A stretch of DNA of 35,453 nt, from contig JAUUNJ010000001.1 in NCBI GenBank assembly GCA_030844625.1, positions 1 to 35,453 on the forward strand. The letters are read 5' to 3'. Every line of letters starts with the position of its first letter. The stretch's first letter is position 1. This DNA is from Roseburia sp. Its GTDB lineage: Bacteria > Bacillota > Clostridia > Lachnospirales > Lachnospiraceae. The translations under genes and the position numbers were made by a program. This document shows positions 8,248 to 16,377 of the stretch, one piece after another. The notes below the pieces were generated by a model. The model saw only the letters and a list, made by a program, of their open reading frames with translations. It did not search any database and was not told where the DNA came from.

Positions 8248-9369
8248 TTACTCAGCAATTTCTCTTACTCTTCCAATTACAAATTTCTGTTGCTCCGACG
8301 TAAGTGCTGGATATAACGGTAAACTGATAATATGTGAGTAAACTTCTTCCGCATTCTTACAATGAACATCCTTATATCCATGTTCCTGATAATAAGGGTG
8401 CATATAAACAGGAATATAATGCACATTCACTGCAATTCCCTGCTCTCTTAATGTCTCAAATACTTTTCTTCTGTCACAGTTCTTTACCTGCACAATATAA
8501 AGATGCCAGCCACTCTCTGTCTCCGGCAGCTGATATGGTGTGACAATATTTTCACAATCTGCAAACGCTTCATTATAACGTGCCACAATTTCTTTTCTAC
8601 GTGCTAAAAATCTATCCAATTTTTTCATCTGGCTACAGCCCAACGCACACTGAATATCCGTAATTCGATAGTTATATCCAAGATCTAACTGCTGATAGAA
8701 CCATGGACCATCATTTCGTGTCATCAAATTTTCGTCACGAGTAATGCCATGACTGCGGAATAACATCATTTTCTGGTAAAATTCTTTATTATCTGTGACG
8801 ATCATTCCACCTTCCCCTGTTGTAATCGGTTTTACCGGGTGGAAACTGAAAGTTGTCATATCAGATAAAGTTCCTATCTTTTTTCCCTTATACACAGAAC
8901 CAAGTGCATGTGCTCCGTCTTCAATGACAAGCAAATCATGCTCTTTTGCTATTTTATGAATCTCGTCCATATCGCAAGGCTGTCCTGCAAGATGAACTGC
9001 AATAATTGCCTTTGTTTTGTCTGTGATTTTCCTGCGGATATCTTCCGGATCAATATTGTAAGTTTTAGGATCAACATCTGCAAATACCGGCGTTCCGCCA
9101 CAATATAAAACGCAGTTTGATGAAGCTGCAAACGTTAATGGAGTTGTGATCACTTCATCCCCCGGCTGAATCCTTGCTGCAAAACATGCCGCATGAAGTG
9201 CAGATGTTCCGTTTGAGATTGCCACTGCATATTTTGCCCCGACATAATCTGCAACCATCTTTTCGAATTCTGCTATCTTTGGACCTGTTGTAAGATAATC
9301 CGATCTTAAAACATCTACAACTGCCTGTATATCATCTTCTTCAATTGTCTGTCTTCCGTATGGTATCAT
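8248..9369 (-). CDS. pseC: PseC-type UDP-4-keto-sugar aminotransferase (373 aa)
   Basis: DegT/DnrJ/EryC1/StrS-family PLP aminotransferase. In pseudaminic acid synthesis PseC aminates UDP-4-keto-6-deoxy-L-AltNAc, the PseB product, at C4. The PLP lysine is K180 in FSFHPVKPITTGEGG, close to K181-183 of characterised PseC proteins; TGPKIAEFE and NGTSALHAA near the N terminus are also typical. I place the start at ATG 9369 (MIPYGRQTIEEDD, the usual family N terminus, with AGGAAGACAGGT upstream). A further in-frame ATG at 9423 touches the previous stop and lacks a ribosome-binding site. Its GC content looks higher than the adjoining formyltransferase. The co-located PseB and PseG make PseC more likely than other family members. 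Confidence 0.88.
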   Translation of the reverse strand: MIPYGRQTIEEDDIQAVVDVLRSDYLTTGPKIAEFEKMVADYVGAKYAVAISNGTSALHAACFAARIQPGDEVITTPLTFAASSNCVLYCGGTPVFADVDPKTYNIDPEDIRRKITDKTKAIIAVHLAGQPCDMDEIHKIAKEHDLLVIEDGAHALGSVYKGKKIGTLSDMTTFSFHPVKPITTGEGGMIVTDNKEFYQKMMLFRSHGITRDENLMTRNDGPWFYQQLDLGYNYRITDIQCALGCSQMKKLDRFLARRKEIVARYNEAFADCENIVTPYQLPETESGWHLYIVQVKNCDRRKVFETLREQGIAVNVHYIPVYMHPYYQEHGYKDVHCKNAEEVYSHIISLPLYPALTSEQQKFVIGRVREIAE

Positions 9370-9423
9370 TTTTCTACCTGTCTTCCTATTTTTAAAGTAT
9401 TTCAAACTTTCTATATATTGCAT

Positions 9424-10176
9424 CTAAATATTTTCTATTTTACTTAACATCTCTTTTGTTATAACGCTAAAATGTATTCCATCTCGTTCAATATAAGCAC
9501 CTTCAAATGGCGGAAACCAAAATGCCTTTATTTTTTTTTCAATAACATCTGCTGAGTCCGTTTCATGAATTTTTCTAGCCTCATCTAAATCCTTTTTGCT
9601 ATAATAATTTCCTCTTTCTTTCTGTTCCACACCCGAAAAAATCCCTGTCTTAACATATTCATTTATTAAATCTACTAACATCTCGTACCCTAGATTCCAT
9701 GCTGCATTACTAAGTAATATTCCACATTGCAGATCCGGTGTGATTTTAAAAAACCTTTGTTCAATAATTGCACCACCATCAAATTCACTTGTTAAAATAT
9801 GAAAAGTGCCTCCCCACTCTGTTTCCCCATTATAAATTCCATGGCAGCAACATGCTTTTCCCTTATATTCTGGAAGCGGTGCAGGATGAAAATTAATGGC
9901 CTGTTTTGCTTTGTTTATAATAAAATCTTCTATTTTTTTTGGATAAGAAAAAGAAATAAGTAAGTCAAGTGATGACTCTTCAAAATCTTGTTCTATTTTA
10001 TATCGATTTTCATCATCATATATTTGAATATCTTTTTTTCTGCAAATATGTCTAATAGTATCACATTCCTGACTAATCAGGCACCCCTTAAGTACAATAT
10101 CTTTATTCGACAATAAAAATTCTAATCCTCTAACCGCAAATTTTATATCTCTACATGCATATAAAATCTTCTTCAT
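9424..10176 (-). CDS. Formyltransferase-family protein, probable sugar N-formyltransferase (250 aa)
   Basis: Methionyl-tRNA-formyltransferase-fold protein. The catalytic triad is visible: N95 and H97 in INFHPAPLPEYKG, and D133 in SEFDGG. Sugar N-formyltransferases with this core (VioF, WbkC type) move a formyl group from N10-formyl-tetrahydrofolate onto an amino sugar. It stops one base before an upstream ATG of pseC and follows a 330-bp non-coding gap; ATG 10176 has AGGGAGA in front. The operon lacks a visible PseH acetyltransferase, so this enzyme or its relative at 12041-12646 could acylate the PseC product. It is not a housekeeping Fmt: the C-terminal tRNA-binding domain is absent. Substrate is inferred. 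Confidence 0.8.
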   Translation of the reverse strand: MKKILYACRDIKFAVRGLEFLLSNKDIVLKGCLISQECDTIRHICRKKDIQIYDDENRYKIEQDFEESSLDLLISFSYPKKIEDFIINKAKQAINFHPAPLPEYKGKACCCHGIYNGETEWGGTFHILTSEFDGGAIIEQRFFKITPDLQCGILLSNAAWNLGYEMLVDLINEYVKTGIFSGVEQKERGNYYSKKDLDEARKIHETDSADVIEKKIKAFWFPPFEGAYIERDGIHFSVITKEMLSKIENI

Positions 10177-10506
10177 TTTTTCTCCCTGTTATGATGTGAC
10201 TTTTGTCAAAAGTTAATTTCAAGAAATTATCTCAAGCCACATTTGTTTTCTCAAACATTCTGTTTTAGCCGCTTTATGGCAATTAATAATATGTTCTGTC
10301 GCTATTCTAAGATATCTATAAATATATTTTTGATTTCATACAGATAATCTAGCCTGAGTTGCAAGGCAAATGTCTACACAACTAAAACCTAGAGGTTATC
10401 CTTTCCCCATCTTCACAAATCTTGTTAGAGCAATCTCTCTGGACTCACCAACACATACCCTAGGGTTTATTATTTCATTGCAACCGTGATTTCTCGTAGA
10501 AAAAGT
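10177..10506 (-). other. 330-bp gap inside the operon: no intact gene, possible remnant
   Basis: No open reading frame of note in any frame. On the minus strand two short stop-bounded stretches could be protein remnants: one reading VGESREIALTRFVKMGKG (about 10402-10455) and one of about 38 residues nearer the downstream gene. Neither is recognised. The stretch also holds a perfect ACCCTAGGGT palindrome (10456-10465) and an ACTTTTG-T-CAAAAGT inverted repeat (10199-10213). It sits between an internally deleted pseF copy and a formyltransferase gene, so a deletion or mobile-element scar is plausible. A structured RNA cannot be excluded. Confidence 0.4.
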
Positions 10507-11016
10507 TTAAATCGTCTTTCTTTGCATTAACATATACTTTATTTCTGCTAATTCCCAATTTTCTTCTGTATCTATATCCTGCACTTCCATTTCTGATACA
10601 ACTATCGGTATTATTTGTTTCGGATTCTTCTCACGCATTAATTGCATTGCACTCATTAATTTATCTGCTGTCACAAATGGTGCTGTCGGATATATGCAGC
10701 ACATATATTTAAATTGTTGTCCTATTTTTTTATAATCATTCAAAACTCCCATAAGAGTTTCATCTGTTGTTGTTGTATCACTTGCTAACTCTTTGCTTCT
10801 CATAAATGGTATATTAGCACCACATTTCTTTGTAATCGCTGCTATTTCTTTGCTATCTGTAGATACCATCACCTCATCAAACTGTTCACTATTTATTGCT
10901 TCTCGTATAGAGTACTCAATAATAGGTTTTCCACAAAACATTTTTATATTTTTCCCTGATATTCTTTTGCTACCACCCCGAGCAGTTATTATAGCTATAG
11001 ATTTATCCATTCCCAT
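10507..11016 (-). CDS. PseF-like cytidylyltransferase paralogue with in-frame internal deletion (169 aa)
   Basis: The N-terminal half is a good CMP-nonulosonate synthetase: ITARGGSKRISGKN at 10-23, VSTDSKEIA, FMRSKELASDTTTTDE and CCIYPTAPF. At residue 139 (about 10600) it jumps directly to VSEMEVQDIDTEENWELAEIKY, the C-terminal motif. Against the full-length pseF at 13695-14390, residues about 136-200 are missing, a 195-bp in-frame loss. The lost part is the sugar-facing and dimer region including the EIYHDCGQFYAFR segment, so catalytic activity is doubtful. The reading frame is open and AAAGGGAT precedes ATG 11016, so it may still be translated. It could be a decaying duplicate or a non-catalytic partner. 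Confidence 0.7.
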   Translation of the reverse strand: MGMDKSIAIITARGGSKRISGKNIKMFCGKPIIEYSIREAINSEQFDEVMVSTDSKEIAAITKKCGANIPFMRSKELASDTTTTDETLMGVLNDYKKIGQQFKYMCCIYPTAPFVTADKLMSAMQLMREKNPKQIIPIVVSEMEVQDIDTEENWELAEIKYMLMQRKTI

Positions 11017-11027
11017 TTTTTATCCCT

Positions 11028-12035
11028 TTATAAAGTCACAATGGCTCTCGCAATTCGTTCAGCACCTTTTCCATCTACCATTTTCTGCATTTTCTCTGAC
11101 TTTTCTTTACGCAATTCAAAGTCATTTCTATATCTGGTTAAATACTGATTACTAGTTCCAGCTATATCATCCATTCTTGCATCACCTGCATAATCAATCA
11201 GCCCATCCTCCTGAAACTGCCTTACATTATCTAACTGATTATCTGCAAATGAAAAGGAAATAGCAGGTGTTCCAATTGCACATAACTCATACAAAGTCGT
11301 TCCACCTGCTGAAATCGCAATGTCGGCATTCTTCATATATTGTTCGATATTATTTACTGCCTGATGAAACTTGATGTTTTTATTATTTTCGTATTTTTTC
11401 ACGAATTTATTGTAGTTCGTATTATAGATACCACAAATAACGTCTATTGTTTGAAATTGATATGTATCTATACTGTCAAGTATCTGTTCCGTCACATTAA
11501 ATGGATCACTTCCTCCAGTTAATATCAGCAAATTATCAGCTTTTTCTGAAATAATTTTTGCCTCACAATTCCAAAAAGCCTGTTTTAAAGGAACATATTT
11601 CATTCCAAGCAAATATGTTGTCCGCTTATCGTTTATTTTATATTGAAACTTCTTCCAATAATTAGCGTAGCAGATAACCGCATCCACCGGGTACTCAAAC
11701 AGATTCAGATCATCTATATAAAAGGTGGTTACCAGTTTACTTAGCTCTGCAAGATATCTTTGTGTAACCTGATAGCTGTCGATCAGCAGTTTGTCTATAT
11801 GTTCATTTCGAATTACCTGACTTAACACCGACAATTCCTCTTCCATACAATTCCACTGAGTATGTAAAACAATTGCATCATACCCACGCTGTTTTAATAA
11901 ACTTACTGCCTGCTCATCGGCAAGAATAAATCTTACAGGCTCTCCTAAGCCACGCAGTGCATCTGCAATGGAAAGACATCGCATTATATGCCCCGTCGCA
12001 ATCTGCTCATTCATATCTGCTCTAATATATATCAT
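11028..12035 (-). CDS. pseG: PseG UDP-2,4-diacylamino-trideoxy-altropyranose hydrolase (335 aa)
   Basis: PseG removes UDP from the bis-amidated altrose intermediate before condensation by PseI. The N terminus IRADMNEQIATGHIMRCLSIADAL has the characteristic GHIMRC block with H16 matching the catalytic His of characterised PseG. The MurG-like GT-B C-terminal half has ISAGGTTLYELCAIGTPAISF near 240-260 for the uridine nucleotide. Some PseG proteins carry a fused acetyltransferase supplying PseH activity; this one, at 335 residues, does not. It starts 6 bp after the formyltransferase stop and lies 12 bp before the truncated pseF copy, so it is within the fliB-pse operon. AT-rich compared with pseB/F/I. 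Confidence 0.9.
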   Translation of the reverse strand: MIYIRADMNEQIATGHIMRCLSIADALRGLGEPVRFILADEQAVSLLKQRGYDAIVLHTQWNCMEEELSVLSQVIRNEHIDKLLIDSYQVTQRYLAELSKLVTTFYIDDLNLFEYPVDAVICYANYWKKFQYKINDKRTTYLLGMKYVPLKQAFWNCEAKIISEKADNLLILTGGSDPFNVTEQILDSIDTYQFQTIDVICGIYNTNYNKFVKKYENNKNIKFHQAVNNIEQYMKNADIAISAGGTTLYELCAIGTPAISFSFADNQLDNVRQFQEDGLIDYAGDARMDDIAGTSNQYLTRYRNDFELRKEKSEKMQKMVDGKGAERIARAIVTL

Positions 12036-12040
12036 AATTT

Positions 12041-12646
12041 TTAACTCTTATTATTTTTATACTTATTATATTTATCTATATACTCATTTATATTATCTGA
12101 CCATTGAAACGGACATTCTTTTTCCAATTTTTGTAATTCTTTTATATTATGATAACTTCCACCCTTTTCCTGCTCTGTAAGTACATATGTTCCAGTTTTT
12201 ATTTTTTCCCAGTTTTCCTTAAATAATTCGGTTATCTGCTCATGCAGATATGTATAGGTACTTGCAAATGTCTCTTTCGTCTCATCAAAATAGCATTGTT
12301 TCTGAAAGAGTATTTTTCCCATATCCAATCCTTTATTGATTTGATGAATTGTCACACCCTTTGGTGTATTATCAAGAAAACTCCACAAATTAGGAGATGC
12401 ACCTCTATTCCAAGGAAGATATGAAATATGCAAATTAAAAATTGCTCCCTTCATATATTCTATGATATCAGCCGTTATGAGATAGCTATAGTTATAACTG
12501 ATTATGAAATCCGGCTTCCATTCTTTCACCAAATCAATTGTCAATTTATTTGTTATTATTTCAACTTTTTCTCTCTGTTTCAGCCATTCATACAAATCCA
12601 TGGAATTCTCATTACATGTAAGAAATAGAACTTTACAATTCTCCAT
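12041..12646 (-). CDS. Short formyltransferase-fold protein (201 aa), candidate PseH substitute
   Basis: Compact formyltransferase domain with the catalytic residues in place: N71 and H73 in FNLHISYLPWNRGASP and D108 in NKGLDMG. The N-terminal Rossmann part is reduced and no C-terminal extension is present. Its ATG follows the pseI stop directly (TAAATG), so it is translationally coupled to pseI. Placed between pseI and pseG where other loci carry acyltransferases, it is a good candidate for N-formylation of the 4-amino sugar or finished nonulosonate. Composition is very AT-rich (14 of 60 bases G or C at 12061-12120), unlike pseI next to it, suggesting separate origin. Confidence 0.78.
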   Translation of the reverse strand: MENCKVLFLTCNENSMDLYEWLKQREKVEIITNKLTIDLVKEWKPDFIISYNYSYLITADIIEYMKGAIFNLHISYLPWNRGASPNLWSFLDNTPKGVTIHQINKGLDMGKILFQKQCYFDETKETFASTYTYLHEQITELFKENWEKIKTGTYVLTEQEKGGSYHNIKELQKLEKECPFQWSDNINEYIDKYNKYKNNKS

Positions 12647-13693
12647 TTAAAAATCGCCACCTATCATTTCCATTTTAAGAGGCGTTCCCCTCTCTATATC
12701 TGTCAATGCAATCTGCCCCAATATATCATTATAATATTTTGGAGATAATCCATAACCTGGACGTATAATGCGTGCATTTTCAGAAGTTATTTTTTCTCCC
12801 TTTTTTATATCTCTCACACAAAATATAGACCTACGGAATACCTGACTGGATTTTTCCTGCTCCGATGGTCCGTATTTCACACAGCCAATCGCTTTTTCTG
12901 CCTGTCTGATATCGCATACCATCTGTTTAAACTCCGCCGGATTCATGGAAAAAGAAGAGTCCGGATTCTCAATAGAACGATCTATGCAGAAATGTTTTTC
13001 AATGATTGTCGCTCCGAGTGCAACTGCCGTCACAGCTCCGACAGAACCCATCGAATGATCGGACAGACCATATGGAACTCCAAATGTTTCTCCCATATTC
13101 TGCATGGTTCTCAAATTCATCTCATCTGTAATTGCTGGATATGCACTTGCACACCGAAGCAATGCAAAATTATCATTACCCTGATTCCTTACTGCTGCCA
13201 CCGCCTCATCAATTTCTGCCAGAGTTGCCATACCTGTTGACATAATCATTGGCTTGCCTTTGGAAGCTACATATTCAATCAACGGAATATCCACCAGCTC
13301 AAAAGATGCAATTTTATAAAATTCAATACCAATTTCTTCTAAGAAATCAACTGACGTATTATCAAATGGTGTTGAGAAGAAATCTATTCCTGTCTTTTTG
13401 GCTTCTTCAAACAGTTCTCCCTGCCATTCCCACGGCGTATATGCTTTCTGGTAAAGCTGGTACAGATTTTCTCCATTCCAGGTTCCATCCGAAATATGAA
13501 AATAAGAGTTATCACAGTCAATTGTCAGGGTGTCCGGTGTATAGGTCTGAATTTTCACACAGTCAGCACCAGCCTCTTTTGCCGCATGTATAATCTCCTT
13601 TGCTCTGTCAATGTCTCCCGCATGATTTGCTGACATCTCAGCTATGATATATGCCGGATTTCCTTTTCCAATCTCGCGCGTTCCTATTTTCAT
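12647..13693 (-). CDS. pseI: PseI pseudaminic acid synthase (348 aa)
   Basis: NeuB-family synthase that condenses the 2,4-diacylamino-trideoxy-altrose with phosphoenolpyruvate. Visible features: the EMSANH block at 19-24 (PseI has SANH where NeuB/LegI have a different block), VKIQTYTPDTLT, FSTPFDNTSVDFLE, YKIASFELVDIPLI, IMSTGMA, and GLSDHSMG...GATIIEKHF with metal His. The C-terminal 65 residues form the SAF (antifreeze-like) domain. The SANH motif plus PseB/PseG nearby favours PseI over LegI or NeuB. It starts one base after the pseF stop (TAGGATG) with AAAGGCAG upstream. Length is normal. Confidence 0.92.
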   Translation of the reverse strand: MKIGTREIGKGNPAYIIAEMSANHAGDIDRAKEIIHAAKEAGADCVKIQTYTPDTLTIDCDNSYFHISDGTWNGENLYQLYQKAYTPWEWQGELFEEAKKTGIDFFSTPFDNTSVDFLEEIGIEFYKIASFELVDIPLIEYVASKGKPMIMSTGMATLAEIDEAVAAVRNQGNDNFALLRCASAYPAITDEMNLRTMQNMGETFGVPYGLSDHSMGSVGAVTAVALGATIIEKHFCIDRSIENPDSSFSMNPAEFKQMVCDIRQAEKAIGCVKYGPSEQEKSSQVFRRSIFCVRDIKKGEKITSENARIIRPGYGLSPKYYNDILGQIALTDIERGTPLKMEMIGGDF

Positions 13694-13694
13694 C

Positions 13695-14390
13695 CTACAA
13701 TCTGCCTTTCTCTTTCAACAAACGGTATTTCATTTCCGCCAGTTCCCAGTCTGTCTCATTATCAATATCCTGAACTTCCAGCTCTGATATGATCATTCCC
13801 GCAGTGTTATCAGTCACAAGTTTTTTCTCTTTTTCAAACGGTTCTACCCGAAATGCATAAAACTGTCCGCAATCGTGATAGATTTCTTCTAAGTCCTGCG
13901 ACCGTTTCATTGCATATTCCTGCCACTTGTATTCCAATTTTCCATCATTTATCACCATTCCCCTTAACGGCGGAAATGAAAATGGTACAACCGGAATCAC
14001 ACTGTCCTTCTTTTCATTCACAAGCATATCCATTGCCTGTCTTAACTTGTTCCCTGTCACAAACGGTGCTGTGGGATAAATACAGCAGGCATTCTCATAT
14101 CTTATGCCACGTTCTTTATACTTCTCCAGAACCTCCATCAGAACGTCAGCTGTAGTTGCATAATCACTGGATGTCTCTGCACTGCGCATAAATGGAACTT
14201 CTGCCTCTGCATTCTTCGCAATTTCAGCAATTTTATTATCATCTGTCGAAACCATTACCGTATCAAAAATGCCAGCCTGCTTAGCCGCTTCAATAGAATA
14301 CTCGATAATTGGTTTTCCACAAAATTCTTTTCTGTTCTTATGCGGAATCCTTTTACTTCCGCCTCTTGCAGTTATAATTGCGATATTCAT
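13695..14390 (-). CDS. pseF: PseF CMP-pseudaminic acid synthetase (231 aa)
   Basis: Activates the nonulosonate with CTP to the CMP-sugar used by the flagellin transferase. The CTP-binding start is IITARGGSKRIPHKN (5-19), followed by FCGKPIIEYSI, VSTDDNKIAEIA, FMRSAETSSD, CCIYPTAPFVT, the sugar-side segment EEIYHDCGQFYAFR near 168-181 and the closing ELEVQDIDNETDWELAE. Length is normal, in contrast to the internally deleted paralogue at 10507-11016. It starts 4 bp after the pseB stop, with AGAGGAA upstream. The fixed pseB-pseF-pseI order is typical of Firmicutes flagellar loci. Confidence 0.92.
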   Translation of the reverse strand: MNIAIITARGGSKRIPHKNRKEFCGKPIIEYSIEAAKQAGIFDTVMVSTDDNKIAEIAKNAEAEVPFMRSAETSSDYATTADVLMEVLEKYKERGIRYENACCIYPTAPFVTGNKLRQAMDMLVNEKKDSVIPVVPFSFPPLRGMVINDGKLEYKWQEYAMKRSQDLEEIYHDCGQFYAFRVEPFEKEKKLVTDNTAGMIISELEVQDIDNETDWELAEMKYRLLKEKGRL

Positions 14391-14394
14391 AATC

Positions 14395-15387
14395 TTAATG
14401 TTCCTCTACATTCTCCAACAATCTCTTTAAGTCATCCACTGACAGCCACTCTGTGTTATTACCAGAACTATACTCAAATCCCTGTTCTACCCTTTTTCCA
14501 CCTGCCTGAATTTTAGAAGTGTTCCACCAGTCAAAATGAGGATATACAATGAAATGTTTATCATATTCATAGGTAAGCATCGAATCTTCCCTTGTTACCA
14601 TCACTTCATGAAGTTTCTCACCTTCACGGATACCGACCTCAGGCATTTCACATCCCGGTGAAATTGCCTGTGCTAAATCTGTGATTTTAAAAGAAGGGAT
14701 TTTTGAAATAAATGTTTCTCCGCCTTTCGCCTCTGACAATGCTTTGATTACAAGCTGCACACCTTCATCCAGACTAATCCAGAATCTTGTCATACGATAA
14801 TCTGTAATCGGAAGCTCTTTTCCGCCATTGGCAACAATTTCCCGGAAAAATGGAATAACAGAACCACGGCTTCCTGCAACATTTCCATAACGCACGATAG
14901 AAAAGCATACATCTTTTGCTCCTGAGTATGCATTCGCCGCAATAAATAATTTATCAGATACCAGTTTTGTCCCACCATATAAATTGATAGGATTTACTGC
15001 TTTATCTGTTGACAGCGCAACTACACGCTTTACGCCACAGTCCAGTGCTGCATCTACAATATTCATTGCTCCATCAATATTAGTCTTTACCGCTTCCATC
15101 GGGTTGTATTCACATGCTGGAACCTGCTTTAATGCTGCTGCATGAACTACATAATCCACACCATCAAAAGCACGGTATAATCTGTCTTTATCACGTACAT
15201 CCCCGATAAAGAAGCGCAACTTGTCCTTATACTTTTTGAATTTATTTGCCATATTAAATTGTTTAAATTCATCTCTGGAATAGATAATGATTTTTTTCGG
15301 TTCGTAATGTTCTAACACATACTGTGTGAATGCATTACCAAAAGATCCGGTTCCTCCGGTTACTAGAATTATTCTTCCGTTTAACAT
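14395..15387 (-). CDS. pseB: PseB UDP-GlcNAc 4,6-dehydratase, inverting (330 aa)
   Basis: First enzyme of CMP-pseudaminic acid synthesis; FlaA1-type short-chain dehydratase converting UDP-GlcNAc to UDP-4-keto-6-deoxy-L-AltNAc. NAD-binding TGGTGSFG lies at the N terminus. The catalytic set is in STDKAVNPINLYGGTK: D128, K129, Y137 and K141, offset by four from D132/K133/Y141/K145 of H. pylori FlaA1. Start chosen at ATG 15387 (MLNGRIILVTGG) because GGAGG sits 5 bases upstream; an ATG at 15399 lies before that ribosome-binding site. Second gene of the fliB-led operon. GC-richer (28 of 60 at 14581-14640) than neighbours. Confidence 0.93.
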   Translation of the reverse strand: MLNGRIILVTGGTGSFGNAFTQYVLEHYEPKKIIIYSRDEFKQFNMANKFKKYKDKLRFFIGDVRDKDRLYRAFDGVDYVVHAAALKQVPACEYNPMEAVKTNIDGAMNIVDAALDCGVKRVVALSTDKAVNPINLYGGTKLVSDKLFIAANAYSGAKDVCFSIVRYGNVAGSRGSVIPFFREIVANGGKELPITDYRMTRFWISLDEGVQLVIKALSEAKGGETFISKIPSFKITDLAQAISPGCEMPEVGIREGEKLHEVMVTREDSMLTYEYDKHFIVYPHFDWWNTSKIQAGGKRVEQGFEYSSGNNTEWLSVDDLKRLLENVEEH

Positions 15388-15438
15388 TTTTGCCTCCATG
15401 CATTTTTCTCTGATTCTTCATGAATCTACTATATATTA

Positions 15439-16251
15439 TCAAATTTCATGATCATAATCTCTCATTGTTTGATATAAAGCTGTTGAAAGCTGTTTTGTAG
15501 TATATACCTCACAATCACCATATACTTTTTGACACCTTTCTTCAAATTGTTTTAATATAAAGCACAGCCTCTCGATAACAGAAATATAATCAGGATTTTG
15601 TTTTTTACTTTGCAACATGATTCTTTCAAACAAATAACAGATACTAATATTTTGAAGTAATAATGAATAATTTTTGCTAAATTCTAAACTCATTGTTAAT
15701 GCCTCATTTACTCCAAACATACTATAACATTCCGCAATCGAGTCAGCAATAGAGTTTCTTTCATAAATAAGTTCAACAACCGCATTCATCAACAGCTCTG
15801 CTTCTGTTTTCATGAAACTCTTATTGACTTCTGTTGCATTTTCATAATAAACCTGTTCTTCTAATTGACATTTATGGTCTAATGAGACAAGCCATTGTGC
15901 AACCGCAGGACAGGACAAACCTATGTTTTCTATAAATAAATCTCCATGCTCTGAAACAAAACGTGGATATGCCCTACATGTATTAGAGAGAAATTCTTCT
16001 CCATATTCTTTTTGAATACTACATAACCCATTTTCTGTAATAAATGGACATTTCCCCATATGCTTTATTATTGTATGTGGTTTTGTGGATTTAATTTTCT
16101 TATCTAAATCTGAAATATTCATATTTACATATTTATTATAAGTTGATTCATCAATACTTATGCTCCATCTTTCACAACAACAATTATCTGGGCATCTTTC
16201 CATTAGACATTGAAATTGATCAAAATATTCTATTTTTATAATTTTTATCAT
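15439..16251 (-). CDS. fliB: FliB-like flagellin lysine N-methylase (270 aa)
   Basis: FliB methylates surface lysines of flagellin in Salmonella. The family hallmark is a set of cysteines that probably bind a metal cluster: here C20-P-D-N-C24-C25-C26 near the N terminus and CPFITENGLCSIQKEYGEEFLSNTCRAYPRF around 88-118, in the same arrangement as annotated FliB proteins. At 270 residues it is shorter than enterobacterial FliB (about 400), with the C-terminal helical part reduced. It is the first gene of the pse operon, directly behind a near-perfect sigma-D promoter at 16288-16314, which fits late flagellar expression. No strong ribosome-binding site precedes ATG 16251. Confidence 0.83.
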   Translation of the reverse strand: MIKIIKIEYFDQFQCLMERCPDNCCCERWSISIDESTYNKYVNMNISDLDKKIKSTKPHTIIKHMGKCPFITENGLCSIQKEYGEEFLSNTCRAYPRFVSEHGDLFIENIGLSCPAVAQWLVSLDHKCQLEEQVYYENATEVNKSFMKTEAELLMNAVVELIYERNSIADSIAECYSMFGVNEALTMSLEFSKNYSLLLQNISICYLFERIMLQSKKQNPDYISVIERLCFILKQFEERCQKVYGDCEVYTTKQLSTALYQTMRDYDHEI

Positions 16252-16287
16252 TTTTATTTATCCAATCTATTTTTATAGCTTATAATT

Positions 16288-16314
16288 ATATCGGTATAAC
16301 CTTCAAAATCTTTA
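16288..16314 (-). promoter_or_regulatory. Sigma-D (sigma-28) flagellar promoter for fliB-pse operon
   Basis: Minus strand: TAAA (16311-16314), exactly 15 bases, then ACCGATAT (16288-16295); the B. subtilis-type consensus is TAAA-N15-GCCGATAT. It is correctly oriented 37 bases upstream of the fliB start. It matches the promoters before fliC and flaG in this window. Confidence 0.8.
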
Positions 16315-16341
16315 CAAACCTATATTCTTAATATACAATTA

Positions 16342-16350
16342 TGCTATAAT
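16342..16350 (+). promoter_or_regulatory. Extended -10 promoter for CgeB-like gene
   Basis: TGCTATAAT at 16342-16350 is a perfect extended -10 (TGnTATAAT). No good -35 is seen at 17 bases, as is usual for this class. It lies 28 bases upstream of the ATG at 16378, divergent from the fliB sigma-D promoter. Confidence 0.55.
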
Positions 16351-16377
16351 ATTCATTACGTCTAGGCAGGGTATAAA

